DNA from: Paenibacillus sedimenti
Lineage (GTDB): Bacteria; Bacillota; Bacilli; Paenibacillales; NBRC-103111
DNA: 64,000 nt
Assembly: GCF_014534655.1 (NCBI RefSeq)
Contig: NZ_JACVVD010000001.1
Location: 248,001 to 312,000 of the forward strand
Direction: 5' to 3'
Of this stretch, positions 43,001 through 51,013 are shown one piece after another. Made by a program: the position numbers and the translations under genes. The notes below the pieces were generated by a model. That model worked only from the letters and a program-made list of their open reading frames with translations, was not told the DNA's origin and did no database searches. The first letter of the stretch is position 1; each line of letters begins with the position of its first letter.

Positions 43001-43444
43001 TGCGGCATTACTTCGATTTGCTTCGTCCTTCGTCAGAAGGTGCATATTAAGGGGTTTTCCTTCCAACAAAGGAACAGAGCCTTCGAGCTTAACTTCGCGG
43101 CGGATTGCGACCGTATTTATGGGGATACATTTGAAATCACAGAAACAAGTGTAGAGGGGATAGGCAATAACGTTTCCCTGGAATTTGAACAAATGGAATT
43201 CACTGATGACGTTGGCGCAACGAAGCTTGTCGTTTACGGCAGATCTCCTATTGATAAAAATACGATTCATATCCGGTTCGCGAATCATGATGGTGAAAGC
43301 AGTCAGCTGGTCGATTTCACGTTTTCCGATGAGTATGAAGAGCAATCTTTTGAATTGGAAAAGATCACAGGCATTCAAAAAGTAACCTTCATCTTCCTGC
43401 CGGGATCCAATTTTGATTTTGGTTGGTTTCGTTTTGAGAGGTAA
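40019..43444 (+). CDS. GH2 family glycosidase with C-terminal binding modules
   Basis: A 1141-residue retaining glycosidase of the beta-galactosidase/beta-glucuronidase family. Sugar-binding and immunoglobulin-like domains (1-260) lead to a TIM barrel with the acid/base E376 (WSIGNEIYD) and candidate nucleophile E455 (YGSETSS). Next come DUF4982-like and Big-like domains (to about 780), and two beta-sandwich modules like family 6 binding modules (890-1141). Very long for GH2. It has no signal peptide, so it acts on imported sugar. The substrate could be beta-galactoside, beta-glucuronide or alpha-arabinoside; sequence alone does not decide. The neighbouring gene order suggests it was joined to this site after loss of an importer. 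Confidence 0.88.
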   Translation: MNKKTLFNDGWEFAKSSLEVTDCAGLTFEPVDIPHDWLIYNTLNLYENSIGWYRKKFICTKEDKQLLLCFDGVYMDSSVYVNGQFVGEWIYGYSSFEHEITAAVVDGVNEIVVKVVHQSPNSRWYSGAGIYRNAWLKTRDNNHIATDGVYITTKKTDDGWQVEVDTEMSIYEDVQISHTILLGDQIIASAAERVAAGSDSTIVNRQWLFTENPLLWSTDAPHLYRLITRLELAGTSRELEAISQNIGFRTIDLDSHQGIQVNGKKMKLNGVCEHHDLGALGAAFNKTAMKRRFEILKDMGVNAIRTAHNMPASELMDLADEMGMLVVSEAFDMWERPKTRFDYARFFNDWALADVKSWVMRDRNHPSLLMWSIGNEIYDTHADERGQEITKKLMEYVKAFDPKGNAKVTIGSNYMPWENAQKCADIVKVAGYNYAEKYYHKHHEEHEDWIIYGSETSSVVQSRGIYHFPFEKSILADDDEQCSALGNSPTSWGANSAEACIIAERDTPFSLGQFIWTGFDYIGEPTPYHTKNSYFGQIDTATLKKDSFYIYQAAWTDYKAKPMVHIFPYWDFNEGQMIDVRVCSNAPRIELQLNGNPVGTHDIDHKHGIQLVGWWKIPYQEGELTAIAYDEAGRIIATDSRRSFTDAKKIRLTADKKQLVANGTDLIFVEIAMEDENGHTVENANNRVHVQVTGAGRLIGLDNGDSTDYDPYKGMSRRLFSGKAMAIIGAAMEPGKIKVEVSSTGLESRSSVEFESLPVVDGSLVGISANTRNQELPCVMGSSEEIPLRKIEIISDSGQRFDETIKEMKVRARLHPANTSYQEVEWSVVDAAGIASNIAKVEADGHEARLKALGDGEFRLRCTSRNGTDKTKIISQLEFKVMGLGTAYLDPYGFISAGLYDFSKGDVGNGNERGVATSRDGETQVGFHNIDFGTYGSDMITIPIFALSSEEYSLQIWEGMPDDEGSSLLADVIYQKPSKWNTYQEETYHLSKRLCGITSICFVLRQKVHIKGFSFQQRNRAFELNFAADCDRIYGDTFEITETSVEGIGNNVSLEFEQMEFTDDVGATKLVVYGRSPIDKNTIHIRFANHDGESSQLVDFTFSDEYEEQSFELEKITGIQKVTFIFLPGSNFDFGWFRFER

Positions 43445-43495
43445 GGCTAACAAGGGCGCCCGCAGCGGGATAACGCGAAGGAGCTCCAGAAATAG

Positions 43496-43540
43496 AAAGA
43501 AAAACAGGGGGAGCTCGTTTGAGTTCCTCCTGCTTTTTCT
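43496..43540. terminator. Bidirectional terminator between GH2 and AraC genes
   Basis: A stem around CAGGGGGAGCTC and GAGTTCCTCCTG (43505-43532) is flanked by an A-run on the left and a T-run on the right, so it serves both the GH2 gene and the convergent AraC gene. Confidence 0.75.
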
Positions 43541-43552
43541 TAATTAAGGATT

Positions 43553-44416
43553 TTACCGACTTCGTCTGTACACGCCAGGCGTAACCCCGCCGAGCTTCTT
43601 AAACATACGATGAAAATGGGGGAGGCTATCGAAGCCGCAGCGGTAAGCAATCCGATCAATGCTGTCATCGGTGCCTAGCAGCAACTCTTTGGCCCGTGCA
43701 ATTCGTTTCGCGTTGATATAGTCGGTTACATTCATGCCGGTTAGCAGTTTAAAGATGCGGGAGAAATGGGCCGGAGTAACAGACACTCGTTTCGCAAGGA
43801 TGGACAAGCTTAGGCCGGACTCAACGTGATGGTGGTCGATATATTGCATAATCTCTTTCATCCAAATCGGACCGATTTGGACATCTTCGGAACAATTTTG
43901 ATCATTCGATTGTACAAGACGATTAATCCCGAGCAATAATCGCTGGAATTGCAGCCGAATCGCATACCGATAACCGATTTGCTTCGATCGCAATTCCTCA
44001 TTGATTTCCGCCAGTATAGCCTCTGTTTGCAACCGCAATGGTTCAGTCGTCTCGATTTTGTAATGATTGCGTTTACGGGCCACATCGAACCCATACAAGT
44101 GGGAGTATGAGTCCCCGAATGAATCGAGCCGGTTGAAGGCAGGGGAGAAAAATACGGCAGTGGACATGACCGGATCGTCGGCGTTGGGAAACGCCCGATG
44201 AATCGTATTGCCCGGTATTAAGAACAAATCACCGGCGTTCATTTCATAGAAGGTTTGATTGATAAAGAAGGTTCCTTTGCCGCTATATACATAAACCATC
44301 TCGAATCGGTCGTGAAGATGATCGGGAAGTTCGTTTTGGGGGCTCTTCTTGTCCTGGTAAACGAAATCGAATGGAAACATCGGATCCTCGAAGAACGATT
44401 TGCGGACGGGATGCAT
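43553..44416 (-). CDS. AraC-family regulator with cupin sensor domain
   Basis: A 287-residue regulator. The N-terminal cupin-like domain (LPDHLHDRFEMVYVYSGKGT, then MNAGDLFLIPGNTIH) would bind a sugar, and the C-terminal AraC domain carries two helix-turn-helix motifs (LAKRVSVTPAHFSRIFK and IAYRCGFDSLPHFHRMFKKLG). A TTG at 44461 is in frame, but GGAGGT on the minus strand lies eight bases before the ATG at 44416, so that start is preferred. It is divergent from the L-galactose operon and probably activates it; the intergenic space is about 165 bases. Confidence 0.9.
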   Translation of the reverse strand: MHPVRKSFFEDPMFPFDFVYQDKKSPQNELPDHLHDRFEMVYVYSGKGTFFINQTFYEMNAGDLFLIPGNTIHRAFPNADDPVMSTAVFFSPAFNRLDSFGDSYSHLYGFDVARKRNHYKIETTEPLRLQTEAILAEINEELRSKQIGYRYAIRLQFQRLLLGINRLVQSNDQNCSEDVQIGPIWMKEIMQYIDHHHVESGLSLSILAKRVSVTPAHFSRIFKLLTGMNVTDYINAKRIARAKELLLGTDDSIDRIAYRCGFDSLPHFHRMFKKLGGVTPGVYRRSR

Positions 44417-44514
44417 ATTGAGATTACCTCCAATATAAGGATATGCTTTGGATGATATCAAGATAGAGTATGTTTTTGCAATTATAAGCTATTTTATACT
44501 TTCATTCAAGCTGA

Positions 44515-44520
44515 TATAAT
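44515..44520 (+). promoter_or_regulatory. Candidate -10 of the L-galactose operon
   Basis: TATAAT lies 68 bases before the lactonase start. The -35 position has only TTTTAT, so the promoter probably needs activation, fitting control by the divergent AraC protein. Confidence 0.35.
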
Positions 44521-44582
44521 GACGGTATCACAAGAAATAAAAGGGCCTAATATCATTTTTTTAAAAAGGAGTGACCGTCGAC

Positions 44583-45413
44583 ATGCGGATTGACGCCCAT
44601 CAACATTACTGGCAAATCGCCCGTGGAGACTATGGCTGGATTACGCCAGGGCTTCCCGAGCTGTACCGGGACTTCGGTCCGGAGCATTTGGCCCCCCATC
44701 TGTATGATCACCGGCTGGACGGAAGCATTGTGGTGCAAGCAGCTCCTACGCTCGCGGAAACGGAATTTATTTTGTCGCTCGCCGAAAAGGACAAATCGAT
44801 TTTGGGCGTCGTCGGATGGCTTGATCTTAATGATCCTGAGCATAGAACCTGCTTCGAGCGGTACAGCAGGCATCCGAAGTTCGTCGGATTTCGCATGATG
44901 ATTCAAGAGATGACGGATTCTTACGGCATTCTGGAGCCGCATTTCGTAAAAGCGGTGCAATCCTACGCGGAAGAGGACGTGCCGGTCGACTTGCTCGTCA
45001 AGTCGCATCAGTTAGCCCCCCTCGTGAAGCTAATAGAGCAAGTACCCGGTTTGCGCGGAGTCATTGATCATATCGCGAAGCCGAGAATCGCCGAAAGCGA
45101 GATTGAGCCGTGGCTTAGCCAGATGCGGCAGATTGCCTGTTATCCAAACATCTATTGCAAGCTTTCCGGCATGGTGACGGAGGCGGACCATAGAAGTTGG
45201 AAACCGGGCGATTTTACCTCCTATATCCGTTATGTCCTCGATTTATTTGGTCCGGAACGGGTCATGTTCGGAAGCGATTGGCCGGTTTGCTTGCTTGCCG
45301 CAAGCTATAACCAAGTCGTAGATATTCTGGAGCAAGCATTACCTGATGGTTGGGGTGAGCGGGAGCGGGCGCTGTTGTTCGGCGGGAATGCCAAAACATT
45401 TTACAAGTTGTAA
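44583..45413 (+). CDS. Amidohydrolase, probable L-galactono-1,5-lactonase (COG3618 type)
   Basis: A 276-residue TIM-barrel amidohydrolase of the sugar-lactonase branch. The metal motif D4-A-H6-Q-H8 opens the protein, GVIDHIAKP supplies another ligand, and D232 in MFGSDWPV is the catalytic aspartate. This group includes L-fucono- and L-galactono-1,5-lactonases. In order with an AKR dehydrogenase and a zinc dehydrogenase it matches the L-galactose route described for Bacteroides vulgatus. The GTG at 44571 overlaps the SD; the ATG at 44583 has AAGGAG ending 11 bases before it. L-fucose or L-rhamnose lactone is the alternative. Confidence 0.85.
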   Translation: MRIDAHQHYWQIARGDYGWITPGLPELYRDFGPEHLAPHLYDHRLDGSIVVQAAPTLAETEFILSLAEKDKSILGVVGWLDLNDPEHRTCFERYSRHPKFVGFRMMIQEMTDSYGILEPHFVKAVQSYAEEDVPVDLLVKSHQLAPLVKLIEQVPGLRGVIDHIAKPRIAESEIEPWLSQMRQIACYPNIYCKLSGMVTEADHRSWKPGDFTSYIRYVLDLFGPERVMFGSDWPVCLLAASYNQVVDILEQALPDGWGERERALLFGGNAKTFYKL

Positions 45414-45429
45414 AGGATGATGAACCCGG

Positions 45430-46374
45430 ATGAAATATCGTACGCTAGGCAAGACCGGCTTGTTCGTATCGGCACTCAGTTTCGGCGCGTCTTCTCTCGG
45501 ATCGGTATTCCGGGCAACAGATGATGCAGAAAGCATACGTACCGTACACGCGGCCGTTGATCTCGGTATCAACTTAATCGATGTGTCACCATATTATGGA
45601 CTTACCAAAGCGGAGACCGTGCTTGGCAAAGCAATTTCGCAGCTGTCTCGCGACCGGTTCATTTTGACGACAAAAGCAGGACGATACGGGCCTGATGAGT
45701 TTGATTTCTCCGAGCGCCGAATTCTGGATAGCGTGGACGAAAGCTTACGCCGTCTAAAGACAGATTATATCGATATTCTCTTTCTGCATGACATCGAGTT
45801 CGTGCCGTTCGAACAGGTGGCGGAGGGGGCGTTTACCGCACTGGATAAGCTAAAGCAGTCAGGAAAAATTCGGTTTTCCGGAGTATCCGGGCTCCCGCTG
45901 CCGTTGTTCGAGAAGACGATCGCTCATACAGAGCTCGATGCGGTTCTTTCCTACTGCCACTATACGTTGAACGATACCTCTCTGCTGGATCTGCTTCCCC
46001 TCTTGGAGCGGCATCATATCGGTTTGATTAATGCTTCTCCTCTTTCAATGGGGCTTCTTAGTACGCGAGCGGCAGCGGACTGGCATCCGGCAAGCGGCGA
46101 GATCAAGACGGTATGCAAACAAGCGGCCGACTACTGTGCAAGCAAGGGAGCCGACATCACGAAGTTGGCCGTGCAATTCTCTGTGGCGAACGAGCGAATC
46201 CCTACCACACTGGTCAGTACCGCGAATCCCGATAATATCCGCAGAAATATCGAATGGACCGACGAGCCGATCGATGAAACGCTGCTGCAGGAAGTGCTTG
46301 CTATTCTGAGACCGATTCAAGATAAAACATGGATCAGCGGTCAGCCGGAATATAATGTCAACATTAAGCTGTAA
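45430..46374 (+). CDS. Aldo/keto reductase, probable L-galactose dehydrogenase
   Basis: A 314-residue AKR with catalytic tetrad D51, Y56 (NLIDVSPYYG), K82 (LTTKAG) and H120 (LFLHDIE). The N-terminus (LGKTGLFVSALSFGASSLGSVF) resembles plant and bacterial L-galactose/L-fucose dehydrogenases. It would oxidise L-galactose at C1 to L-galactono-1,5-lactone with NAD+, feeding the lactonase upstream. Gap to the lactonase is 16 bases. The L-galactose versus L-fucose choice rests on the presence of the third gene, which fits L-galactonate oxidation. Confidence 0.85.
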   Translation: MKYRTLGKTGLFVSALSFGASSLGSVFRATDDAESIRTVHAAVDLGINLIDVSPYYGLTKAETVLGKAISQLSRDRFILTTKAGRYGPDEFDFSERRILDSVDESLRRLKTDYIDILFLHDIEFVPFEQVAEGAFTALDKLKQSGKIRFSGVSGLPLPLFEKTIAHTELDAVLSYCHYTLNDTSLLDLLPLLERHHIGLINASPLSMGLLSTRAAADWHPASGEIKTVCKQAADYCASKGADITKLAVQFSVANERIPTTLVSTANPDNIRRNIEWTDEPIDETLLQEVLAILRPIQDKTWISGQPEYNVNIKL

Positions 46375-46391
46375 AGAAGGGGGGACCGACA

Positions 46392-47405
46392 ATGAGAGGC
46401 ATTGTGTGCGAACAGATCGAGAAGTTTACGCTCAGAGAATTGCCCGAACCTTCTTATGTTCCAGGTGAGGCTCTCATCCGGATTCGTCGGATCGGTATTT
46501 GCGGCACGGATTTACATGCTTATAAAGGGAATCAGCCCTTCTTTACGTACCCGCGGATTCTCGGGCACGAGCTTGCAGGTATCATCGAGCGAATAGGGGA
46601 AAACGAAACGGGGCTGAGTGAAGGAGATCAGGTTAGTGTCATCCCCTATATGCACTGCGGCAACTGTATCGCCTGCCGGAGAGGCAAAACGAATTGCTGT
46701 ACCGATATGTCAGTGCTCGGCGTTCATACTGACGGCGGTATGAGGGAATTGATTTCCGTTCCCGTGACGCACTTGATCAAGACCGAAGGACTGACACTGG
46801 ATCAATCAGCCATGCTGGAGCCTTTTGCGATCGGAGCACATGCCGTACGCCGTTCCGGTCTCCGGCAAGGGGAAACCGCTCTGGTCATCGGCGGCGGGCC
46901 TATTGGCCTTGGCGTCATGGCTTTCGCCAAATATGCGGGTGCAAATGTCATCGCCATGGATATTAATGAGGAGAGATTGGCTTTCTGCCGATCTTGGGCA
47001 AAAGTCAGTCATACCGTTAATGCGCTGCAGCAGCCCAAGGAGCAATTGGCTGAAATAACAGACGGTAATTTTCCTACAGTCGTTTTCGATGCGACAGGGA
47101 ACGCTCGATCGATGACGGAATCGTTCGGATGGGTTGCGCACAGCGGCACATTGGTTTATGTCGGACTGGTGAAAGCCGACATTACCTTTCATGATCCTGA
47201 CTTCCATAAACGGGAGTTGACCCTGACGGGCAGCCGCAATGCGACGAAGGAAGATTTCGATCTTGTGCTGAAGGCGGTTCACGGTGGAGGCATCGATGTG
47301 GAACGGTTTATCACCCACCGTTCGTCCTTCGAAGAGATGATCGATCAATTCGACAGCTGGATGAAGCCTGAATCCAAAGTGATCAAAGCGATAGTTGAGT
47401 TATGA
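46392..47405 (+). CDS. Zinc-dependent dehydrogenase, probable L-galactonate 5-dehydrogenase
   Basis: A 337-residue medium-chain dehydrogenase. The catalytic zinc site is C37 (ICGTD) with H59-E60 (LGHEL), the structural zinc site is C89, C92, C95, C103 (CGNCIACRRGKTNCC), and the nucleotide-binding loop is GGGPIGLG. This family includes L-gulonate and L-galactonate dehydrogenases that make D-fructuronate or D-tagaturonate. In third place after lactonase and AKR it would convert L-galactonate to D-tagaturonate, which enters the galacturonate route. Good RBS AGAAGGGGGG before the ATG. Confidence 0.85.
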   Translation: MRGIVCEQIEKFTLRELPEPSYVPGEALIRIRRIGICGTDLHAYKGNQPFFTYPRILGHELAGIIERIGENETGLSEGDQVSVIPYMHCGNCIACRRGKTNCCTDMSVLGVHTDGGMRELISVPVTHLIKTEGLTLDQSAMLEPFAIGAHAVRRSGLRQGETALVIGGGPIGLGVMAFAKYAGANVIAMDINEERLAFCRSWAKVSHTVNALQQPKEQLAEITDGNFPTVVFDATGNARSMTESFGWVAHSGTLVYVGLVKADITFHDPDFHKRELTLTGSRNATKEDFDLVLKAVHGGGIDVERFITHRSSFEEMIDQFDSWMKPESKVIKAIVEL

Positions 47406-47447
47406 TTATTTATAAGTTGGAAATTATTTATGAGACTATTGCAAGGC

Positions 47448-47923
47448 TTATGTTTTTTCACCCTTTTTTACACTTATGCTAAAAAACCATTTGCAAAAAT
47501 TACGGGAAATAAAAAACGTGGTGAACATCGTTATCCATGTCCAGTACCATGCCCAGTGAATGTACCTAACCAGATCTGTATTTGCTTCAATAAGCACTTC
47601 AACAACGGTTATTATAGTGCAGTATGAGCTGTAGTAGAACAGTTTGAAAAATAAGCTTTTATCCTCCGGATAGCGTGCATTAAAAAAATAATAGGATAAG
47701 CCAAATACTCAAAAGTAAAGCTCGATCTGTTCACCGATGCAAATTCGCGTACCGGATACTCGATCCATCCGAGTTCCACCACCACAAGACCGATCACCCA
47801 TGTGAGAAACTGTTTAAATAATATTGCCACTTGAGCCAACCGAAATGTTTTGCGCGGAATGAAGAAAAATAAGGAGAACGCCGTTATCCATACAATAACC
47901 AGTATCGTCCATTCCACTTTCAT
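47448..47923 (-). pseudogene. CBO0543-family membrane protein, frameshifted
   Basis: The minus-strand frame starts MKVEWTILVIVWITAFSLFF and reads KTFRLAQVAILFKQFLTWV, YPVREFASVNRSSFTFEYLAYP, then goes out of frame at a run of seven As (47682-47688 on the plus strand). In the next frame the protein continues ARYPEDKSLFFKLFYYSSYC, WAWYWTWITMFTTFFISRN and KKGEKT to a proper stop at 47448. This is the pattern of CBO0543 proteins, about 155 residues. One homopolymer slip has inactivated it, unless the slip is a sequencing artefact. Confidence 0.7.
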
Positions 47924-48140
47924 CGCGCCGTTCTCCGATCTTTATAAAATACTCCTTGCTTAAAAAACCAATTACAATATATGTTGGCTATCAAAAAGAT
48001 CACGAAGAAATCAATCCAGGTCCAATACCAGGAATACTTCGTGTACTTAATAAGATTCGTATATGTACTAATAACCGTATCAAGGAACGTAAGACAGGAA
48101 ATGCAGCCTGCCAGATAGAAAAGACGCAGCAGTTTCCCTG
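47920..48140 (-). pseudogene. Second CBO0543-family copy, 5'-truncated
   Basis: Upstream of the preceding pseudogene on the minus strand, a frame without start reads KLLRLFYLAGCISCLTFLDT, then TNLIKYTKYSWYWTWIDFF, FLIANIYCNWFFKQG and a stop at 47920 that overlaps the ATG of the next copy (ATGA). It aligns with the C-terminal half of the same family, including the YWTW motif. The N-terminal half is missing, replaced by unrelated sequence including the orphan plus-strand tail at 48163-48261. Confidence 0.6.
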
Positions 48141-48162
48141 ATTTGGGTTTCCGTGAGCAGAG

Positions 48163-48261
48163 GTCAAAAATCCGCTCTCAGACGAAGAACTGGCCACACG
48201 CTTAAAGCAAAAACGCTTTAAAATCGTAGAACATAAACCGATCCGGATTACAAATGATTAA
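48163..48261 (+). pseudogene. Orphan C-terminal tail of an unidentified gene
   Basis: A 32-codon frame reads VKNPLSDEELATRLKQKRFK then IVEHKPIRITND and stops, and is followed at once by a strong terminator. There is no start or upstream continuation. It looks like the end of a deleted gene kept with its terminator. The protein was not recognised. Confidence 0.4.
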
Positions 48262-48297
48262 GACCTGTCTATTCATAGACGGGTCTTAATCATTTTT
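48252..48297 (+). terminator. Strong rho-independent terminator
   Basis: AAATGATTAAGACC pairs perfectly with GGTCTTAATCATTT, with an inner GTCTAT/ATAGAC stem, ending in six Ts. It stands alone behind the orphan tail and insulates the regulator gene downstream. Confidence 0.9.
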
Positions 48298-48421
48298 TCA
48301 TTTTTGACTCCCTCCGTAACTTTCAGTTGAGAATATCTCTTTCGGCTACAGGTCGGGGAAAGTTATTTTGCAGGGAGTCCCCGGAGCTGGATAGGTAAAG
48401 ATAGTGGCATAGCAAGTGAAA

Positions 48422-48444
48422 TATAATTAGGTAATGCGCTTTCA
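48422..48444 (+). promoter_or_regulatory. Candidate -10 with overlapping cre-like site of the membrane AraC regulator
   Basis: TATAAT (48422-48427) is followed by GTAATGCGCTTTCA (48431-48444), which matches 11 of 14 positions of the cre consensus. A cre here would block transcription in the presence of glucose. The ribosome binding site TTAGGAGG follows. Confidence 0.3.
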
Positions 48445-48467
48445 CTTCTGAGTTAGGAGGTTTTTCT

Positions 48468-50831
48468 ATGATAGGGTCAAAGCTTTGGTTCAAGCGCCGT
48501 AGTGTCATTATAACGTGGCTTTTGTCTTACTTGTGCATTCTGATGATGCCTATCCTAATTAGTGTGGCAGTCAATTACGAATCCGAAAAAATGCTGGAAA
48601 GTGAAATTCACCGAGCCAACGACGTGCTGCTGGAGGAAGTAAAGGTGCTGATCGACAATCAGATCGATAATGTCGTGAGACTGACAACGGAATTAACGTG
48701 GAACTCGCGGATTCGAGCTTATATGTACTCCAATTATTATCAAAATACGCAAAATAACGAATTTCGGTACGATTTATTTATGACGGTCAAGGATTTGGCT
48801 TTCTTTCAGAATGTATACCCCTTTATTAATAATTTCTACGTGTATTGGAAGAACGGGGACATCGTATTGCTTCCCGGGGTTTATCGGGACAGTAAATTGG
48901 CACACAGTACGATTCATGAAGGCGATAATATTACTTACGACTTATGGCTGGAACTGATGCATACGACGCATACGGGAAAGTTTTTGAAAATACAAAACTC
49001 CGATCCACAAGGGAGTACACTTGCGTATGTTCAGTCCTTTAAAGGCGATAAAGGGGAGGCTCCTCCCGGAACGGTCGTGGTGCTTCTGGATACGGCCAAG
49101 CTCCTGGAAGTGATAAGCAATGTGAAGGAGTTCAGCGGTGGCGAGGTCATGATTCTGGATGAGATGAATCGAGTGCTTCTTTCCAGCTCAAGGATGAATT
49201 CAGATCCGTACCTGTTGAGCGAACAGTTTTTAGGTGATAAGGGATCCTTCTTCGATAACTACCTCGGGGAGAAGTCAGAGGTTTTCTACATGAAGTCCAA
49301 GCATCGGAATCTTAGCTTCGTCACCGTCGTACCGAGCAAGTTGTACTGGGAGAAGGCCCGATATGTTAACAATCTAACCTATTCGGCTTTGTTCATTAGT
49401 CTTGTGGGTGGAATCCTCTTAACTGTGTATTTGCTTCGCAAAAATTACAATCCTGTCAGCCGGATACTCAGAGATTTAAGCGGTCGAACGAAAGAACCGA
49501 TCGTTAAGGAAGGCAATGAATTTTCATATATTCACTTGGCGATCTCCAATGCTTTAAGCGAGAAGGATAAAATTCAATACAAGATGAAGCAGCAGACGAT
49601 TATGCTTCGTTCAAACATGCTGTCCAAGCTGCTCAAAGGCCAGACGGTTCATGAGCTGCCGATTGAAGATTCGCTTGCCGCCTTTAACATCGATTTCAAG
49701 TCCGATCGGTTTGCCGTTATTCTCTTTTATGTTCAGGATTACCAAACCTTCTTCGATCACGTGCAAGGGGACGGCAGCGTGGATAAGCTGAAGCTGATGC
49801 ATTTTATCATGACGAACATCGTAGAAGAGCTTGTCAATCAGAAGGATCGGGGCGTTATGACGGAAGTGGATGATTGCATGGCCTGTCTGGTGAACCTCGA
49901 CCCGGCGGATGAAACGGCAGATACAGCCGGGCTGAGGGGATTGGCCGAGAAGGCGCGGAAGTTTATGCTGGATAACTTCCGGATCGATACGACAATTTCC
50001 ATAAGCGGGATCAAACGGACGGAGATGGGAATCGCCGAGGCCTACAAGGAAGCGTTGAATGCGATGGAATACAAATTCGTGGTAGGCGAACGTGAAATCA
50101 TCGCCTATGAGGATATATCGGGTGCTGGACAGACCACCTTGCCGTTAAGTTACTATTATCCGATACAAGTTGAGCAGCAGCTTATCAATCAAGTCCGAGC
50201 GGGAGATTATACGCGCGCAGATGCAATCATCAGAGAGATTGTCCATAAGCATATCAGTCGTCCCAAAGTATCGGTCGGGCTGGTTAAATGCCTAATGTTC
50301 AATCTGATCGGCACGCTGATCAATACGCTGAATGAGATCGAGGACGTTCAGGAAAGCATGACGATCGAAACGTGGAAACAAATCGACGAATTGATCGGAT
50401 GCGAATCCGTTAAGGAGATGGAGCAACGGTTAGGAGCCATTTTGTTCAAGGTTTGCGAATATACGTCTTCCAAGAGGCAGCAGCAGTTCCAGTCCACAAG
50501 AAGTCTAATACTTCAAGAACGCAGCGCTGAGATTATCGCGTTCATCAACGCGAAATATCAGGATCCGAATCTAAACATTACGATGATCGGCGAACAATTT
50601 GAGATCACCCAGACGTATTTGTCCAAGTTGTTTAAGGAACAGACCGGCTGCGGGATTCTCGATACCATCAATAAAGTGCGCATGGAGCATGCCAAGAAGC
50701 TTCTTATGGGGAAAGGTGCCAGCGTCAAAGCTATTTCTGAGCTGGTCGGGTTTCAAGACGTCAACACTTTCATTCGAACGTTCAAAAAATACGAGGGCGT
50801 CACGCCAGGACAATATCAAAAAATGGTCTGA
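48468..50831 (+). CDS. Membrane-bound AraC-family regulator (YtdP-type)
   Basis: A 787-residue one-component regulator. Two membrane helices (about 14-36 and 290-312) enclose a Cache-like extracellular sensor of about 250 residues; a long cytoplasmic linker (about 330-680) and a C-terminal AraC domain with two helix-turn-helix motifs (NITMIGEQFEITQTYLSKLFK and ISELVGFQDVNTFIRTFKK) follow. It thus senses outside and binds DNA in the membrane without a kinase. It very probably controls the importer genes 51014-54518 immediately downstream. RBS TAGGAGG. Confidence 0.9.
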   Translation: MIGSKLWFKRRSVIITWLLSYLCILMMPILISVAVNYESEKMLESEIHRANDVLLEEVKVLIDNQIDNVVRLTTELTWNSRIRAYMYSNYYQNTQNNEFRYDLFMTVKDLAFFQNVYPFINNFYVYWKNGDIVLLPGVYRDSKLAHSTIHEGDNITYDLWLELMHTTHTGKFLKIQNSDPQGSTLAYVQSFKGDKGEAPPGTVVVLLDTAKLLEVISNVKEFSGGEVMILDEMNRVLLSSSRMNSDPYLLSEQFLGDKGSFFDNYLGEKSEVFYMKSKHRNLSFVTVVPSKLYWEKARYVNNLTYSALFISLVGGILLTVYLLRKNYNPVSRILRDLSGRTKEPIVKEGNEFSYIHLAISNALSEKDKIQYKMKQQTIMLRSNMLSKLLKGQTVHELPIEDSLAAFNIDFKSDRFAVILFYVQDYQTFFDHVQGDGSVDKLKLMHFIMTNIVEELVNQKDRGVMTEVDDCMACLVNLDPADETADTAGLRGLAEKARKFMLDNFRIDTTISISGIKRTEMGIAEAYKEALNAMEYKFVVGEREIIAYEDISGAGQTTLPLSYYYPIQVEQQLINQVRAGDYTRADAIIREIVHKHISRPKVSVGLVKCLMFNLIGTLINTLNEIEDVQESMTIETWKQIDELIGCESVKEMEQRLGAILFKVCEYTSSKRQQQFQSTRSLILQERSAEIIAFINAKYQDPNLNITMIGEQFEITQTYLSKLFKEQTGCGILDTINKVRMEHAKKLLMGKGASVKAISELVGFQDVNTFIRTFKKYEGVTPGQYQKMV

Positions 50832-51013
50832 CTGGACGTTTATTTCTTGTTTTGATGATCGGAGTTTTGATTTCGTCGATTCTCTGCCTGATATTGACGA
50901 CGTCGTTCTAGTTTTTAACGATTTCCATGGACTGAAATATACGGGATACTTAGGTCAAGAGGCCATCGGCCTTGATCAAACATATTAATTACCAATGGAG
51001 GTCGAACGAATCA

